A program made the translations under genes and the position numbers. The notes below the pieces were generated by a model, which saw nothing but the letters and a program-made list of their open reading frames with translations, had not been told where the DNA came from and did not search any database. A stretch of DNA of 64,000 bases from Halieaceae bacterium. GTDB lineage: Bacteria > Pseudomonadota > Gammaproteobacteria > Pseudomonadales > Halieaceae. Shown one piece after another: positions 10,112 to 20,846 of the stretch (within the stretch, counting starts at the first letter, position 1; each line of letters opens with the position of its first letter). The stretch lies in contig CACCPA010000008.1 in assembly GCA_902547755.1 (NCBI GenBank), positions 48,379 through 112,378 of the forward strand, read 5' to 3'.

Positions 10112-10770
10112 GTTCGATCTCCGAAAAGAGGATTTCGATTCTCATTTCGGGGCGCGGCTCCAACATGGAGGCTTTCCTAAAAGCTGAGCGCCGAGGCGTG
10201 CTGAGCGGACAGGTGGTGCGTGTGATTAGCAACCGTCCGGACGCAGCCGGCCTCGCAACCGCATCGGACGCAGGCGTAGCCACCACCGTTGTTGATCACA
10301 CCTTGTATGAATCGAGGGGAGCCTTTGACGCAGCGCTTGCAGAGGCGGTCAAGCAAGACAATCCCGATGTGGTCGTTCTTGCCGGCTTCATGCGCATCCT
10401 CACGCCGGTATTCATCGATGCCTTTGTGGGGAAACTAGTGAACGTTCACCCATCTCTGTTGCCTAACTACCCAGGACTGAACACGCATCAGCGCGCCATC
10501 GATAATAGTGACAGGGAAGCAGGAGCAACAGTGCATTACGTCACCAACGAAATCGACGGGGGACCACCCATTTTGCAGGTCAGCGTACCGATCGAGTCTG
10601 GTGATGATTCAGACTCACTTGCCGCTCGAATATTGGACTTCGAGCACGTTATTTTCCCCGAAGCGGTCAATTGGCATCTACAAGGTCGGTTAGTCCACGA
10701 GGCAGACGGCGCCTATCTAGACGGCAAAAAGTTGCCCCCGACCGGCTCGCTCTGGGAATGGCAGGCATGA
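10108..10770 (+). CDS. purN: Phosphoribosylglycinamide formyltransferase PurN
   Basis: This 220-residue enzyme transfers a formyl group from 10-formyl-THF to glycinamide ribonucleotide. It shows the N-terminal phosphate loop [10 protein letters not shown], the catalytic region [12 protein letters not shown], and [21 protein letters not shown] with catalytic Asn and His. [17 protein letters not shown] contains the catalytic Asp. The start is TTG at 10108, embedded in the purM stop (TTGA). The C-terminus ends in a WEW-type tail, as in other members. Confidence 0.96.
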   Translation: MSSISEKRISILISGRGSNMEAFLKAERRGVLSGQVVRVISNRPDAAGLATASDAGVATTVVDHTLYESRGAFDAALAEAVKQDNPDVVVLAGFMRILTPVFIDAFVGKLVNVHPSLLPNYPGLNTHQRAIDNSDREAGATVHYVTNEIDGGPPILQVSVPIESGDDSDSLAARILDFEHVIFPEAVNWHLQGRLVHEADGAYLDGKKLPPTGSLWEWQA

Positions 10771-11537
10771 GATCGCGGTTATTCCCTACCACCGTAGCAG
10801 GGCACGTCGCAGGTCTTTTTTTATGTTGTCTCGTCAATGGCCTGGCTTGGGCCAAGGAAGCTAATTTCTCAGAGACGCCGGCGGATAAGACGCAGGCCGT
10901 ATCGTCGCTACGAACCTTCGATGCACTTTATAAAACATCAGCCCTCGGAATGACCCTCGACCTGAAACGATCGCTGACTCAGGCGGGTGACACCTACACA
11001 CTGAGCAGCCGCGGCAAAAACATGCTGATCAATATGAACGAATCTGCCGATTTTCGAATCGTTGACGGCGCAATTGAGGGCATTCGCTTCGACTCTAAAG
11101 TCAAATCACTCAAAACGAACAAACGCGCTGTTCGCTTCGATCAGTCGGCTGGGGTTATCGATAGCATGAAGCGCGGCGACTGGACGCAGCATCCGTGGGA
11201 GCCCGGCGTCTTGGACCGTTTTTCACAGCAGCAACAGCTCCGCCTGACGCTACTTGGTGAGGAAGAACCGCCAGAGACGTTGGAATTTAGGGTGGTTGAC
11301 GGCCCCAAAGTGAGCGACAAACGCTGGCAACGACTGCCCGATGAAGTAATCGAAACACCCTTAGGTCAAATCAACACAGTCAAATACCGAGCGGTTCACA
11401 CCAACCCCGACAAGCGAGCTTCAGAAATATGGCTTGCACCCGAGCTTGATTACCTGATGGTCAAGACCATTCATGTCGAGCGATCTTCAACGGTGAAGGT
11501 GACGATTAAGTCTCTAAACTGGCTGGACGGCGCGTAA
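10767..11537 (+). CDS. DUF3108 domain exported protein
   Basis: Starting at the ATG that overlaps the purN stop (ATGA, 10767), the protein is 256 residues with a clear signal peptide (residues 1-29, ending LAWA). The mature part has a beta-rich pattern with SLRTFDALYKTSALGMTLDLKRSL, and later LGQINTVKYRAV and EIWLAPELDYLMVKTIHVE, the DUF3108 hallmark. The protein is likely periplasmic and of unknown role. The frame runs further upstream to 10671, but that part lies inside purN and I regard it as non-coding in this frame. It is the third gene of a coupled purM-purN operon. Confidence 0.85.
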   Translation: MRSRLFPTTVAGHVAGLFLCCLVNGLAWAKEANFSETPADKTQAVSSLRTFDALYKTSALGMTLDLKRSLTQAGDTYTLSSRGKNMLINMNESADFRIVDGAIEGIRFDSKVKSLKTNKRAVRFDQSAGVIDSMKRGDWTQHPWEPGVLDRFSQQQQLRLTLLGEEEPPETLEFRVVDGPKVSDKRWQRLPDEVIETPLGQINTVKYRAVHTNPDKRASEIWLAPELDYLMVKTIHVERSSTVKVTIKSLNWLDGA

Positions 11538-11584
11538 GTATCCGCGGAGCTTTCTATAAAAACTCGCTGTAGACGCCCGTTATC

Positions 11585-12151
11585 CTAGGTCTTTGGCAAG
11601 GTAACGCCCGTTTGTGCCTGGTACTTACCACCGCGATCGGCATAGCTAGTCTCACAAACCTCATCGGATTCGAAGAACAACATTTGAGCAACGCCTTCGT
11701 TGGCGTAGATCTTCGCTGGCAGTGTTGTGGTGTTCGAAAACTCGAGCGTCACATGGCCTTCCCACTCGGGCTCAAGCGGTGTGACGTTAACGATGATGCC
11801 GCAGCGCGCGTAGGTGGACTTGCCGAGACAAACCGTCAACACATTTCGTGGAATGCGAAAGTATTCAACGGTCCGCGCCAAAGCGAATGAGTTGGGTGGT
11901 ATCACGCAAACATCACTTTCAACGTCAACAAACGAATCGTTATCAAACGCCTTGGGATCAACCGTTGCCGAATTGATATTCGTGAAGACCTTGAACTCGC
12001 GCGAGCATCGGACATCGTAGCCGTAACTTGATGTCCCGTAAGAGATCAACTTCTCCCCGTGTTTGTGCCGGACCTGCCCTGCCTCATACGGCTCGATCAT
12101 TTTATGTTGCTCCGCCATACGACGAATCCAGAGGTCTGATTTGATGCTCAC
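11585..12151 (-). CDS. dcd: dCTP deaminase
   Basis: The 188-residue protein matches Dcd over its full length: [12 protein letters not shown] at the N-terminus, SYGYDVRCS, the catalytic region [20 protein letters not shown] (active Glu within EGHVTLE), and the C-terminal [13 protein letters not shown] that closes over the nucleotide. It converts dCTP to dUTP for thymidylate synthesis. It lies about 30 bases downstream of apbC and reads in the same direction, as in Pseudomonas-like genomes. Confidence 0.97.
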   Translation of the reverse strand: MSIKSDLWIRRMAEQHKMIEPYEAGQVRHKHGEKLISYGTSSYGYDVRCSREFKVFTNINSATVDPKAFDNDSFVDVESDVCVIPPNSFALARTVEYFRIPRNVLTVCLGKSTYARCGIIVNVTPLEPEWEGHVTLEFSNTTTLPAKIYANEGVAQMLFFESDEVCETSYADRGGKYQAQTGVTLPKT

Positions 12152-12181
12152 ATTTGCTCCTAAATCGCTTTTTCTAACGAC

Positions 12182-12997
12182 CTACTCAGTCATACTAATT
12201 GTGGGGGCTCTCGGCGCCTCGCTCCCGCTCAGCGTCGCCATAACAGCTGCTGCTGCTTCACGATACGCAGCTGCGACCGAACCGTCCTTATCGACCGCGG
12301 ATATCGGCGCTCCGGCGTCACTGGTTTCCCGAATAACACGCGACAAGGGAATATTCGCAAGAATCGGTGCTTCGTATTCATTTGCCAAAGTTTGGCCACC
12401 ATCACTGCCAAAAACAGGGTCTTCATGGCCGCAGTTACTGCAAGTATGGATCGCCATATTTTGGACCATACCGACGATCGGCACCGACACTTTCTGAAAC
12501 ATCTCGATCGCTCGGCGCGCATCAATGAGGGCTATGTCCTGTGGCGTGGTCACAACAACTGCACCGGCCAGACGAGTTCGCTGAGAGAGCGTTAGCTGGA
12601 TATCGCCCGTACCCGGTGGCATATCGACAAACAAGACATCGAGCTCACCCCAGCGCGTCGACTCAATCATCTGCTGTAACGCACCACTCGCCATCGGTCC
12701 GCGCCACACCATGGGTGTTTTTTCTCTGGTGAGAAATGCCATCGACATGGCACTGACACCATGCGCCTCAATGGGGATAAAAAATTTTTCTTCGATAACG
12801 TCGGGCATGACACCGTCGGCAATGCCCAGTAGGCGCGCCTGACTCGGGCCATAGATGTCCGCATCGAGGAGACCTACCTGGTAACCAAGCTGAGCTGCAG
12901 CCACAGCGAGGTTCGCTGAGACAGTCGATTTGCCGACACCGCCCTTACCAGAAGCGACCGCGACGATGTATTTGACTGCGCCTACGCCTTGACTCAC
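12182..12997 (-). CDS. apbC: Mrp/ApbC iron-sulfur carrier ATPase lacking the N-terminal domain
   Basis: The 271-residue P-loop protein has the deviant Walker A KGGVGKS at about residues 17-23, the LDADIYGPS switch region, DMPPGTGDIQLTL (Walker B-like), and the TCSNCG cysteine pair used to bridge an Fe-S cluster in the dimer. It carries and delivers Fe-S clusters in the cytosol. Most gammaproteobacterial ApbC proteins are about 100 residues longer, with a DUF59 (MIP18-like) domain first. Here translation starts at GTG just before the ATPase core, with GGGGAA six bases upstream. The gene is divergent from metG. Confidence 0.92.
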   Translation of the reverse strand: MSQGVGAVKYIVAVASGKGGVGKSTVSANLAVAAAQLGYQVGLLDADIYGPSQARLLGIADGVMPDVIEEKFFIPIEAHGVSAMSMAFLTREKTPMVWRGPMASGALQQMIESTRWGELDVLFVDMPPGTGDIQLTLSQRTRLAGAVVVTTPQDIALIDARRAIEMFQKVSVPIVGMVQNMAIHTCSNCGHEDPVFGSDGGQTLANEYEAPILANIPLSRVIRETSDAGAPISAVDKDGSVAAAYREAAAAVMATLSGSEAPRAPTISMTE

Positions 12998-13139
12998 TGC
13001 TATTCCCCGCCGAAAAGCGGCGAGTATATCTCAGCCTTCCGCCGACAGGGACACAAGACAGTTAACCAGACCAACCTTGGTACTGAAAAGACTGTGAACA
13101 AATGACAAGCGCTGTTCCGGCATGACGGGGGAAGCTACA

Positions 13140-14810
13140 ATGGCGCCCGATTCATCATCGGACCCCCGTTTTATGTCGTCGCGCAAGATTTTGGTTACCT
13201 CAGCACTACCCTATGCAAACGCTCCATTGCACTTGGGGCATATGCTCGAGCAGGTACAAACCGATATATGGGTCCGTTTTCAGCGCTCGCGAGGCCATCA
13301 TTGCCGATACGTCTGCGCCGATGACGCGCATGGCACGGCGATCATGTTGTCGGCTGAAAAACAGGGCGTAGCACCCGAGACTCATATTGCCAATATCAAG
13401 GCACTGCACGAGGCCGACTCAGCGGGATTCCATATCTCATTTGACAATTATCACTCGACGCATTCGCCTGAAAACCAAGCTTGGTCGGAGACCATTTTCA
13501 AACAGCTTGAGGCCAATGATCACATCGCGATCCGCAGTGTGGTGCAAGCCTTCGACGAAGCCAAGGGGTTGTTTCTGGCTGACCGATTTATCAAAGGCAC
13601 CTGTCCCAAATGCAAAACACCCGATCAGTACGGCGATAACTGTGAGGCCTGCGGCGCCACGTACGCACCAACTGACGTGATCGATCCTGTCTCAGCGCTT
13701 TCTGGGACAACGCCGGTAGAGAAAGCGTCTGATCACCTGTTTTTCCAGTTGAGCCAATTTCAAGATCTACTCGCTGATTGGGTAAGTGGAGACCAGCTGC
13801 AAACACCCATCGCGAACAAGCTTCGAGAGTGGATTGATGCAGGTCTGCAGGATTGGGACATATCACGCGACGCGCCCTATTTTGGCTTCGAGATTCCCGG
13901 TCACCCGGAGAAATATTTTTATGTCTGGCTCGATGCACCCATTGGGTACATTGCCAGCCACCAGAATCTCTGCGACCGCACCGGTGAGGACTTCGATAGC
14001 TATTGGCAGCCAGGCGGTGACACCGAGCTCTACCATTTCATTGGCAAAGACATCATCAACTTCCATGGTCTGTTCTGGCCAGCCATGCTCGCAAGCGCAG
14101 GACTTCGGCAGCCTTCAGCAGTATTCGCACATGGATTCCTGACGGTAGATGGCACAAAGATGTCGAAGAGCCGTGGCACCTTCATCATGGCCTCGACGTA
14201 TCTAGAGCATCTGGATGCTGAGTACCTACGGTATTACTTTGCGGCAAAGCTGAGCTCCAGCGTCGATGACATGGATCTCAGTCTCGAAGATTTTGTTCAG
14301 CGAGTGAACTCTGACCTCGTCGGGAAGGTAGTCAACATTGCCAGCCGATGTGCTGGCTTCTTGCGCAAGCGATTCGATAATCAACTCAGTGATACCTGCA
14401 GCGAATCCGAGCTCCTAGGAGACCTGATTGCCGCGGGTGACAAGATTGCCAGTCTCTACGAAGCCCGAGACTTCCAGCGTGCCATGCGCGAAGTCATTGC
14501 CGTTGCCGATCGCGCTAACCAGTTCATCGATGATAAAAAGCCATGGGTCATGGCAAAGGAAGAGGGACGAGAACAAGACGTTCAAGACGCCTGTTCCGTG
14601 GGCATCAACTGTTTTCGAGTACTAATGACTTATTTGAAGCCAGTACTGCCTGTGATGGCAGAGAAAAGCGAGGCGTTTTTGGGTCTGTCACTTGACTGGA
14701 CGGAGCTAAATGCACCTCTCGAAGGTCACACGATCAACAATTTTTCACCGCTCATTCAGCGAATTGACCCAGATGCGGTTGCTGCGATGGTCGAGGCAAG
14801 TGAAGCGTAA
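13140..14810 (+). CDS. metG: Methionyl-tRNA synthetase without C-terminal tRNA-binding domain
   Basis: The class I synthetase has the HIGH-type motif APLHLGHM, a zinc knuckle ([18 protein letters not shown]) and KMSKS as [12 protein letters not shown]. It attaches methionine to tRNA-Met. E. coli MetG is 677 residues and ends with a Trbp111-like dimerisation domain. This protein stops after [15 protein letters not shown], the point where the linker to that domain begins, giving about 556 residues. No remnant of the domain follows. I chose ATG 13140 because GGGGGAAG lies upstream; ATG 13173 is a possible alternative. Confidence 0.95.
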   Translation: MAPDSSSDPRFMSSRKILVTSALPYANAPLHLGHMLEQVQTDIWVRFQRSRGHHCRYVCADDAHGTAIMLSAEKQGVAPETHIANIKALHEADSAGFHISFDNYHSTHSPENQAWSETIFKQLEANDHIAIRSVVQAFDEAKGLFLADRFIKGTCPKCKTPDQYGDNCEACGATYAPTDVIDPVSALSGTTPVEKASDHLFFQLSQFQDLLADWVSGDQLQTPIANKLREWIDAGLQDWDISRDAPYFGFEIPGHPEKYFYVWLDAPIGYIASHQNLCDRTGEDFDSYWQPGGDTELYHFIGKDIINFHGLFWPAMLASAGLRQPSAVFAHGFLTVDGTKMSKSRGTFIMASTYLEHLDAEYLRYYFAAKLSSSVDDMDLSLEDFVQRVNSDLVGKVVNIASRCAGFLRKRFDNQLSDTCSESELLGDLIAAGDKIASLYEARDFQRAMREVIAVADRANQFIDDKKPWVMAKEEGREQDVQDACSVGINCFRVLMTYLKPVLPVMAEKSEAFLGLSLDWTELNAPLEGHTINNFSPLIQRIDPDAVAAMVEASEA

Positions 14811-14900
14811 GACAATCTTTCCACACTGTCAGATTGCCTCGATATTCCTTACTATAGGGAACGGATGAATGAGACAGGCAAAAAAGCCTGCAGGAGCAAC

Positions 14901-15479
14901 ATGCTAGGGGACTTCGCGGTACTGCTAATCGCCGCCGTACTGGTCAATAATTTTGTTTTAGTTCAGTTCCTGGGCCTCTGCCCATTTATGGGTGTGTCTA
15001 ACAAACTGGACACAGCCATAGGCATGTCCGCGGCTACGACTTTCGTATTAACGCTCGCTTCTGTATGTAGCTTCCTAACGTATCGCTACTTGCTTGAGCC
15101 ACTTGATTTAACCTACCTACGCACACTTTCATTCATCCTTGTGATTGCCGTCGTTGTGCAGTTCACGGAAATGGTTGTTCGAAAAACAAGTCCGCTACTG
15201 CATCGCGTACTCGGCGTATATTTGCCGCTTATAACAACCAACTGCGCCGTATTGGGCGTGGCACTCCTCAACATCAACCAAGCGCACAACTTCATGGAAA
15301 GTCTTATCTATGGACTGGGCGCTGCACTGGGCTTTTCCCTGGTACTCGTATTGTTCGCGGCTATGCGCGAGCGACTCGTGGTAGCTGACGTACCAGAGCC
15401 ATTCCAGGGCGCAGCGATCGGTATGATCACGGCGGGACTGGCATCGCTCGCCTTCATGGGCTTCGCGGGACTTGTGTGA
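14901..15479 (+). CDS. rnfA: Rnf/Rsx electron transport complex subunit A
   Basis: This membrane subunit of 192 residues has six helices and the signature [20 protein letters not shown] near the N-terminus and [15 protein letters not shown] in the middle. Each holds a cysteine that helps bind an intramembrane iron-sulfur centre with RnfE. The Rnf complex couples electron flow between NADH and ferredoxin to ion movement; the homologous Rsx complex in E. coli resets SoxR. The frame extends upstream, but ATG 14901 with GGAG eight bases before it matches the family start. It opens the operon rnfABCDGE. Confidence 0.96.
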   Translation: MLGDFAVLLIAAVLVNNFVLVQFLGLCPFMGVSNKLDTAIGMSAATTFVLTLASVCSFLTYRYLLEPLDLTYLRTLSFILVIAVVVQFTEMVVRKTSPLLHRVLGVYLPLITTNCAVLGVALLNINQAHNFMESLIYGLGAALGFSLVLVLFAAMRERLVVADVPEPFQGAAIGMITAGLASLAFMGFAGLV

Positions 15480-16090
15480 TGCTCGAGGTCATCGTTGGCA
15501 ATCCTATTCTTCTCGCTCTGGCTGCGCTGGTGGGCATGGCCATTTCGTTTGGTGCCTTGCTCGGATTCGCTGCCGTTCGCTTCGAGGTGGAAGGCAACCC
15601 GCTCTCTGATCAAATCAATGCCATTTTGCCTCAGACCCAATGTGGTCAGTGCGGCTACCCGGGATGCAGGCCGTACGCCGAGGCGATTGCCGACGGTGAC
15701 TCTATAAATAAGTGTCCTCCCGGCGGTGAAGACACGATTCAGGCGCTGGCCAATTTACTCGATGTTGAACCAGAGCCACTGGACGCGGAACACGGTGTCG
15801 AAGCCGAGCCCACTGTTGCGTATATCCGCGAGGACGAGTGCATCGGCTGCACCAAATGCATTCAAGCCTGTCCTGTAGATGCCATTCTCGGTGCAGCGAA
15901 GCTCATGCACACCGTGATTATCGATGAGTGCACTGGCTGCGATCTTTGCGTTGAGCCGTGTCCCGTCGACTGCATCGACATGATCCCCAGAAAAGGTGGC
16001 ATCCAGCACTGGTACTGGCCTCTACCTAATGGACGAACTCGCGAAAACCTCATCGCGACTGATCGCGGCTCTGAGCAGGCGGCCGCATGA
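15479..16090 (+). CDS. rnfB: Rnf/Rsx electron transport complex subunit B
   Basis: The protein of about 203 residues has an N-terminal membrane helix (about 7-28), then a Fe-S domain with [16 protein letters not shown] (a four-cysteine cluster site), and two ferredoxin-type motifs, [12 protein letters not shown] and [12 protein letters not shown], for two [4Fe-4S] clusters. It is an entry point for electrons into the complex on the cytoplasmic face. ATG 15479 overlaps the last base of the rnfA stop; a GTG lies just before at 15476. Confidence 0.96.
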   Translation: MLEVIVGNPILLALAALVGMAISFGALLGFAAVRFEVEGNPLSDQINAILPQTQCGQCGYPGCRPYAEAIADGDSINKCPPGGEDTIQALANLLDVEPEPLDAEHGVEAEPTVAYIREDECIGCTKCIQACPVDAILGAAKLMHTVIIDECTGCDLCVEPCPVDCIDMIPRKGGIQHWYWPLPNGRTRENLIATDRGSEQAAA

Positions 16091-17610
16091 GACAGATATT
16101 TGATATTCACGGTGGCATCCATCCGCCTGAGCGAAAAGACATGTCGAACCCCGGATGGGTCAGCGACTGTGATATGCCCAGCAAACTGGTTCTACCGGTG
16201 ACACAGCATATTGGCGCTCCAGCCCGACCCGTTGTCGAAGTGGGCGACACCGTTCTCGGGGGACAAATGATTGCCGAGGCACAGGGGCCGGTCAGTGTGC
16301 CCGTCCATTCGCCGAGCTCCGGTACAGTGACAGCTATTGAAGCGCGTGCGGTGCCTCACGCATCAGGTTTAACCAATACCTGCATTGAAATTTCACTGGA
16401 TGGTAAAGATGAATGGATTGACTGCGAGGGGCTGGATAACTGGCGCGATGAAACCAAAGCCGCACTAGTCGAACGCGTGCGCCTTGCCGGGATTGCGGGT
16501 CTAGGCGGTGCAGGTTTCCCCACCGCGATAAAACTTGCCTCAGATAGAGACGGCGGTATCCACACGCTCATTATCAACGGCACCGAGTGTGAGCCGTATA
16601 TCACAGCCGACGACACCGTCATGCAATGTTTTGCTCAACAAATTGTTGAAGGCACAGAGATTCTTGCGCACATGGTCGGTGCTGAAACCGTGTTGTTGGC
16701 GGTTGAAGACAACAAGCCCGAGGCGGCAGACGCTATGCGGCAGGCCGCTGAGGCGCTCGAGATAGCGGAAGTGGTGACTTTCCCAACCAAGTACCCGTCC
16801 GGCGGTGAAAAACAGCTCATTGAGATCCTACTCAACGCGCAAGTGCCCTCGGGTGGTATCCCCGCTGATATTGGCGTGTTATGCCAAAACCCGAGTACCG
16901 CCATTGCAGTGCGCGATGCGCTGATTGATGGAAAACCGGTCACGCACCGCATCACCACCGTGACAGGCATGTCGCTGAAAGATCCGGGAAACCGCCGCGT
17001 CATGTTGGGTACGCCCATTAGAGAACTACTCGAAACTGCGGGTTTCAATGCCGACAGCGCAGATCGGGTCATTCATGGCGGCCCCATGATGGGCTTTGCT
17101 GTCACCGACCTCGATATGCCGGTGGTGAAGATCACCAATTGCGTCCTTGCACCGACACGAACCGAGATTCCGCCACCTCAGCCTCAGCAAGCCTGTATTC
17201 GCTGTGGAATGTGTGCGGAAGCCTGTCCCGCCTCATTGCTGCCGCAGCAGCTCTACTGGTATGCACGGGCAAGGGATCAAGAGCAGCTCGAGCGTCATAA
17301 TCTGATGGATTGCATCGAGTGTGGTGCCTGCGCCTACGTCTGTCCAAGCCATATTCCGCTTGTTCAGTACTATCGATCGGCAAAAGGCTCACTCCGGGAA
17401 GCAGCGAAAGAGAAATTACGCTCGGATAACTCACGCTCGCGATTTGAGGCGCGTCAGGAGCGCCTGGAGCGAGAGGCGGCGGCCAGAGAAGCGAAGCGGG
17501 CAGCGCGTAAAGCCGCAGCTGAAGCGAGAGCACAAGCGGGCGATGACCCTGTGCAAGCAGCCATCGAACGTGCAAAAGCGAAAAAAGCACAGCAGGAGGC
17601 GGAGCAATGA
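16087..17610 (+). CDS. rnfC: Rnf/Rsx electron transport complex subunit C
   Basis: The 507-residue peripheral subunit starts with an RnfC N-terminal barrel (GGIHPPERK). It then has a Complex I 51 kDa-like FMN/NADH domain with [26 protein letters not shown] and the glycine-rich [11 protein letters not shown]. Two [4Fe-4S] motifs follow, [12 protein letters not shown] and [12 protein letters not shown]. The C-terminus is a charged Ala/Arg/Glu coiled tail of about 70 residues, shorter than the long repeat tail of E. coli RsxC. The start overlaps the rnfB stop (ATGA). Confidence 0.96.
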   Translation: MRQIFDIHGGIHPPERKDMSNPGWVSDCDMPSKLVLPVTQHIGAPARPVVEVGDTVLGGQMIAEAQGPVSVPVHSPSSGTVTAIEARAVPHASGLTNTCIEISLDGKDEWIDCEGLDNWRDETKAALVERVRLAGIAGLGGAGFPTAIKLASDRDGGIHTLIINGTECEPYITADDTVMQCFAQQIVEGTEILAHMVGAETVLLAVEDNKPEAADAMRQAAEALEIAEVVTFPTKYPSGGEKQLIEILLNAQVPSGGIPADIGVLCQNPSTAIAVRDALIDGKPVTHRITTVTGMSLKDPGNRRVMLGTPIRELLETAGFNADSADRVIHGGPMMGFAVTDLDMPVVKITNCVLAPTRTEIPPPQPQQACIRCGMCAEACPASLLPQQLYWYARARDQEQLERHNLMDCIECGACAYVCPSHIPLVQYYRSAKGSLREAAKEKLRSDNSRSRFEARQERLEREAAAREAKRAARKAAAEARAQAGDDPVQAAIERAKAKKAQQEAEQ

Positions 17611-18641
17611 GTTTGATGCACGTCTCGTCACCACACGTCCACAAGCCTGTCTCTTCAGTTGAGCAGGTAATGAGGCAGGTCTTGCTCGCCACAATTCCCG
17701 GCGTTTTGGTGCTGACATGGTTTTTCGGGCCGGGCACCATTATCAATATTGTCTTTGGTTCGGCACTGGCACTGGCCTTTGAGGCCTGGGCCCTCTGGCT
17801 GAGGGAGAAAGACTATAAAACACCGCTGAGAGATCACAGCGTGATCGTCACGGCAACGTTACTCTGCATTGCATTACCGCCCTATGCTCCGTGGTGGCTA
17901 ATTGCCGTCGGTATTGCCGTCTCGGTTCTCCTCGGCAAACACGTATTCGGGGGCTTGGGGTACAACCCGTTCAACCCAGCCATGGTGGGCTACGTCGTGT
18001 TACTCGTCTCGTTTCCACTACAGATGAGTTCATGGACGGAGCCGCGAGGTTTCGGCGAGGTGCCAGGCATCGTCGATGCCTTCACAGCCTTGTTTGCTGC
18101 CTCAAGTTATGACGCCGTTACAGCGGCCACACCACTGGATCTGTTCAGACAGAACTCCGGCATGCTGTTTGAAGACCTCATGCAATCCAAATTAGAGCTC
18201 ACAGGCCCTATCGCGGGCTTGGGTTGGGATTGGGTCAACCTCGCTTTTCTTGCGGGTGGTATCTGGCTGCTGAGGCAGCGCATTTTTACCTGGCATGCGC
18301 CGGTGGGCATGCTGACTGCTCTCACGATCTGTGCGGCACTGGGTTACGATGAGGGCAGTTCTACGGGCGGTGGTTCAGTGCTATTCCACCTGTTTAGTGG
18401 CGCCACCATGTTCGGTGCATTTTTCATCATTACAGACCCCGTTAGTTCAGCGGTGTCAAACAAAGGGCGCCTCATCTTTGGCGCGATGGTCGGCATCCTT
18501 GTCTACTTGATCCGAGTCCATGGAAACTACCCTGATGCCGTCGCTTTCGGGGTGCTCCTCCTGAACTTTGCTGCGCCGCTCATCGATCAGTACACGCAGC
18601 CAACGGTATACGGCACTAAAAAAGTGGAGGCGGACGAATGA
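17607..18641 (+). CDS. rnfD: Rnf/Rsx electron transport complex subunit D
   Basis: This 344-residue polytopic membrane protein has the FMN attachment motif as FHLFSGATMFGAFFI around residues 258-272; the threonine of SGAT is the expected covalent flavin site. GYNPFNPAMVGYV is a second conserved NqrB/RnfD element. It works with RnfG in moving electrons across the membrane. The four-base overlap with rnfC and the next overlap with rnfG indicate one transcript. Confidence 0.96.
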   Translation: MSLMHVSSPHVHKPVSSVEQVMRQVLLATIPGVLVLTWFFGPGTIINIVFGSALALAFEAWALWLREKDYKTPLRDHSVIVTATLLCIALPPYAPWWLIAVGIAVSVLLGKHVFGGLGYNPFNPAMVGYVVLLVSFPLQMSSWTEPRGFGEVPGIVDAFTALFAASSYDAVTAATPLDLFRQNSGMLFEDLMQSKLELTGPIAGLGWDWVNLAFLAGGIWLLRQRIFTWHAPVGMLTALTICAALGYDEGSSTGGGSVLFHLFSGATMFGAFFIITDPVSSAVSNKGRLIFGAMVGILVYLIRVHGNYPDAVAFGVLLLNFAAPLIDQYTQPTVYGTKKVEADE

Positions 18642-19276
18642 GAGTCGTCATCTCTAGCCTCGTTGGTGCCAGCCTATTGGCCGCGTTTGCCGCCGTTGGT
18701 TCGGGTTTGATCAGTGGCGTCTATGAGCAAACCAAAGAGCCGATTGCTGCCGCCGAGCGCGCGGCCGAAGCCAAACAGTTGCTCGAGATATTCCCTCGCG
18801 AATCCCACGACAACGAGCTCATCGATGACGGCTTTGTTGTCGACGCAGAAGACCCACTCCTCGCTTTGAGGGAACCCGGCATGGGTTATCGCGCACGACG
18901 CGACAACGACGTTACCGGCATCATTTTGCCGGCAACGGCGCGCGATGGTTACAGCGGTGATATTCGTTTGTTGGTAGGCATTGGGCGCGACGGCACTGTT
19001 GCTGGCGTGCGTGTTCTGAGCCACAGAGAGACGCCCGGGCTCGGTGACAAGATCGAATTAAAAAAGTCCGACTGGGTACTGTCATTTGATGACAAAACGC
19101 TCGTTGATCCAGCACCAGAAAAATGGGCTGTGATCAAGGATGGTGGTGAGTTCGATGCCTTCACTGGTGCAACCGTCACGCCCCGCGCCGTCGTTGCTGC
19201 GGTCAAGAGCGCGATGGAGTACAGTCAGAATAACCGAAGCGCGTTGTTTGAAATCGAAGAGGCGAACGAATCATGA
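18638..19276 (+). CDS. rnfG: Rnf/Rsx electron transport complex subunit G
   Basis: The 212-residue protein has an N-terminal membrane anchor (about residues 5-25) and a periplasmic FMN-binding domain. The motif [14 protein letters not shown] holds the threonine expected to bind FMN through a phosphoester bond. [16 protein letters not shown] is a second conserved family element. It receives electrons on the periplasmic side with RnfD. The start overlaps rnfD by four bases (ATGA). Confidence 0.95.
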   Translation: MRVVISSLVGASLLAAFAAVGSGLISGVYEQTKEPIAAAERAAEAKQLLEIFPRESHDNELIDDGFVVDAEDPLLALREPGMGYRARRDNDVTGIILPATARDGYSGDIRLLVGIGRDGTVAGVRVLSHRETPGLGDKIELKKSDWVLSFDDKTLVDPAPEKWAVIKDGGEFDAFTGATVTPRAVVAAVKSAMEYSQNNRSALFEIEEANES

Positions 19277-19983
19277 GCACTCCGTCTTATGGTCAGATAA
19301 CCCACAATGGTCTGTGGAAGAACAACCCCGCTTTGGTGCAGCTTCTCGGTTTGTGTCCATTACTCGCGGTGACTGCGAGCGTAGTTAACGCACTGGGGCT
19401 GGCCATCGCAACGTTGTTTGTCCTTGTTACCTCAAATCTTTGTGTCTCACTTATTCGAAACGTCGTCACGGATTCCATTCGACTCCCCGCCTTCGTTCTC
19501 ATCATCGCAGCTGCCGTGACGGGCACCGAACTATTGATGCAAGCCTATGCCTACGAGCTATATCAGATCCTCGGTATTTTTCTTCCGCTCATCACAACTA
19601 ACTGCGTCATTCTGGGCCGCGCGGATGCGTTTGCCGCCAAGAATCCATTGATGCCAGCTCTGGCTGACGGCGTCATGATGGGGCTGGGTTTTGGTCTGGT
19701 ATTGGTGGTGCTCGGCGCTACCCGCGAGCTATTAGGCACCGGTGCCGTCATGGCGAATATGGAGTTACTACTGGGGCCCATGGCGAAAGACTGGGTGTTC
19801 GTGGTGGCGTCAGACTACACCGGTCTCCTGCTGGCCATATTGCCGCCGGGCGCCTTCATCATTACGGGTCTATTAATAGCCGCCAAAAACGTGATTGATG
19901 CGCGTATTGAAAGGGCAAATAAAGCTCAGGTTGAGGTGCAAACGGGCAGCAAACGTGTCCGGGTCACAGGCGAGATCGCCTAA
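19273..19983 (+). CDS. rnfE: Rnf/Rsx electron transport complex subunit E
   Basis: This 236-residue membrane protein is homologous to RnfA, with [22 protein letters not shown] at the N-terminus and [17 protein letters not shown] in the middle; the two cysteines match those of RnfA. It closes the rnf operon. In Pseudomonas-like genomes nth usually follows, but here the next genes lie on the other strand and converge, overlapping the rnfE end by four bases. Confidence 0.96.
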   Translation: MSTPSYGQITHNGLWKNNPALVQLLGLCPLLAVTASVVNALGLAIATLFVLVTSNLCVSLIRNVVTDSIRLPAFVLIIAAAVTGTELLMQAYAYELYQILGIFLPLITTNCVILGRADAFAAKNPLMPALADGVMMGLGFGLVLVVLGATRELLGTGAVMANMELLLGPMAKDWVFVVASDYTGLLLAILPPGAFIITGLLIAAKNVIDARIERANKAQVEVQTGSKRVRVTGEIA

Positions 19984-20402
19984 GCGGCCTGAGAGTCCCC
20001 GACAACCAGCGTTCCCAAGAGCTCATCCACTGAGGCATCATCGAGACCTTCGTCCTCTTCAGCGCAGACATAGGTGATGTAAAGCAGCAGGCTCTCAGAC
20101 CCGAGATACCACTCACGAACCGACGCACCGTCATCGCGATATACCCCAGTTACACCCTCAAACCCGCCAGCCCGTGCTTGATGCCATTGAGTGATCTCAG
20201 GCGATCCCTCTGACGCCATTGCGGCCACATCTGAAGCATTCACTCTGCCCGACTGTTTGTGCAATGTGGTGATTTCAATCTCACCGACATCGTCCTGATC
20301 AACAATACGAATGACGTCACCATCATTCTCGGCGTGCCACTCCTCGGGGAGCATCATGCACCAATGGTCCGTCTCTAAAATATTCACTACTTCGAACTCC
20401 AA
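19980..20402 (-). CDS. Uncharacterised acidic protein, 140 residues
   Basis: I do not recognise this family. The protein is acidic and soluble-looking, with no signal peptide and no membrane helix. It has [14 protein letters not shown] near the N-terminus, a central [17 protein letters not shown] stretch with beta-strand character, and an Asp/Glu-rich C-terminus ([17 protein letters not shown]). The alternating strand pattern suggests a small beta-sandwich-like domain. It follows rimI directly (adjacent bases 20402/20403) and shares its strand, so it probably belongs to the holD-like/rimI operon. Its end overlaps the end of rnfE by four bases. Confidence 0.75.
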   Translation of the reverse strand: MEFEVVNILETDHWCMMLPEEWHAENDGDVIRIVDQDDVGEIEITTLHKQSGRVNASDVAAMASEGSPEITQWHQARAGGFEGVTGVYRDDGASVREWYLGSESLLLYITYVCAEEDEGLDDASVDELLGTLVVGDSQAA

Positions 20403-20846
20403 TTACCAGTCGCAGCGCATCATTAGCGCGTCCTCGCGCCCCGCTGCCGCCTTATAATAACTTTCCCGAAGCCCTATCGTGGCAAAGCCCAGCTTTGCGT
20501 ACAAAGCCAAAGCGGCGGTATTACTAGAGCGTACTTCAAGGAAAACCGATCGGATTTCGGACAAACGCAATTTCTCAAAAGACTGTGTCAATAACGACTC
20601 ACCAATGCCAGTCCGCCGAAAGGCCTCGCCCACTCGAATATCAATAATCTCAGCCTCGTCCTGAACAACCGAAAACCAGACCACGCCCTGAATACCTTGC
20701 ACCCCTGAAATGGCCCAGGCCCTGCCTGCGGGTTTAGCCAATAATCGCGTGAGTGCATCGAGTGACGGGGGTTGATCGCTGTCGTACAGACCATCGAGCG
20801 AGAGGTTTACTACCTGCTCCGAGCTAATCTCTTTGAATTCACCCAA
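20403..20846 (-). CDS. rimI: Ribosomal-protein-alanine N-acetyltransferase RimI
   Basis: The 147-residue GNAT-fold enzyme has the acetyl-CoA loop as RRTGIGESLLTQ (about residues 87-98, the R/QxxGxG/A motif) and the downstream VFLEVRSSNTAALALYAKLGF, the typical RimI segment before beta-6. The last part YYKAAAGREDALMMRCDW matches RimI C-termini. It acetylates the N-terminus of ribosomal protein S18 in E. coli. The start is TTG at 20846, inside the last codons of the upstream HolD-like gene (8-base overlap). Confidence 0.92.
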   Translation of the reverse strand: MGEFKEISSEQVVNLSLDGLYDSDQPPSLDALTRLLAKPAGRAWAISGVQGIQGVVWFSVVQDEAEIIDIRVGEAFRRTGIGESLLTQSFEKLRLSEIRSVFLEVRSSNTAALALYAKLGFATIGLRESYYKAAAGREDALMMRCDW

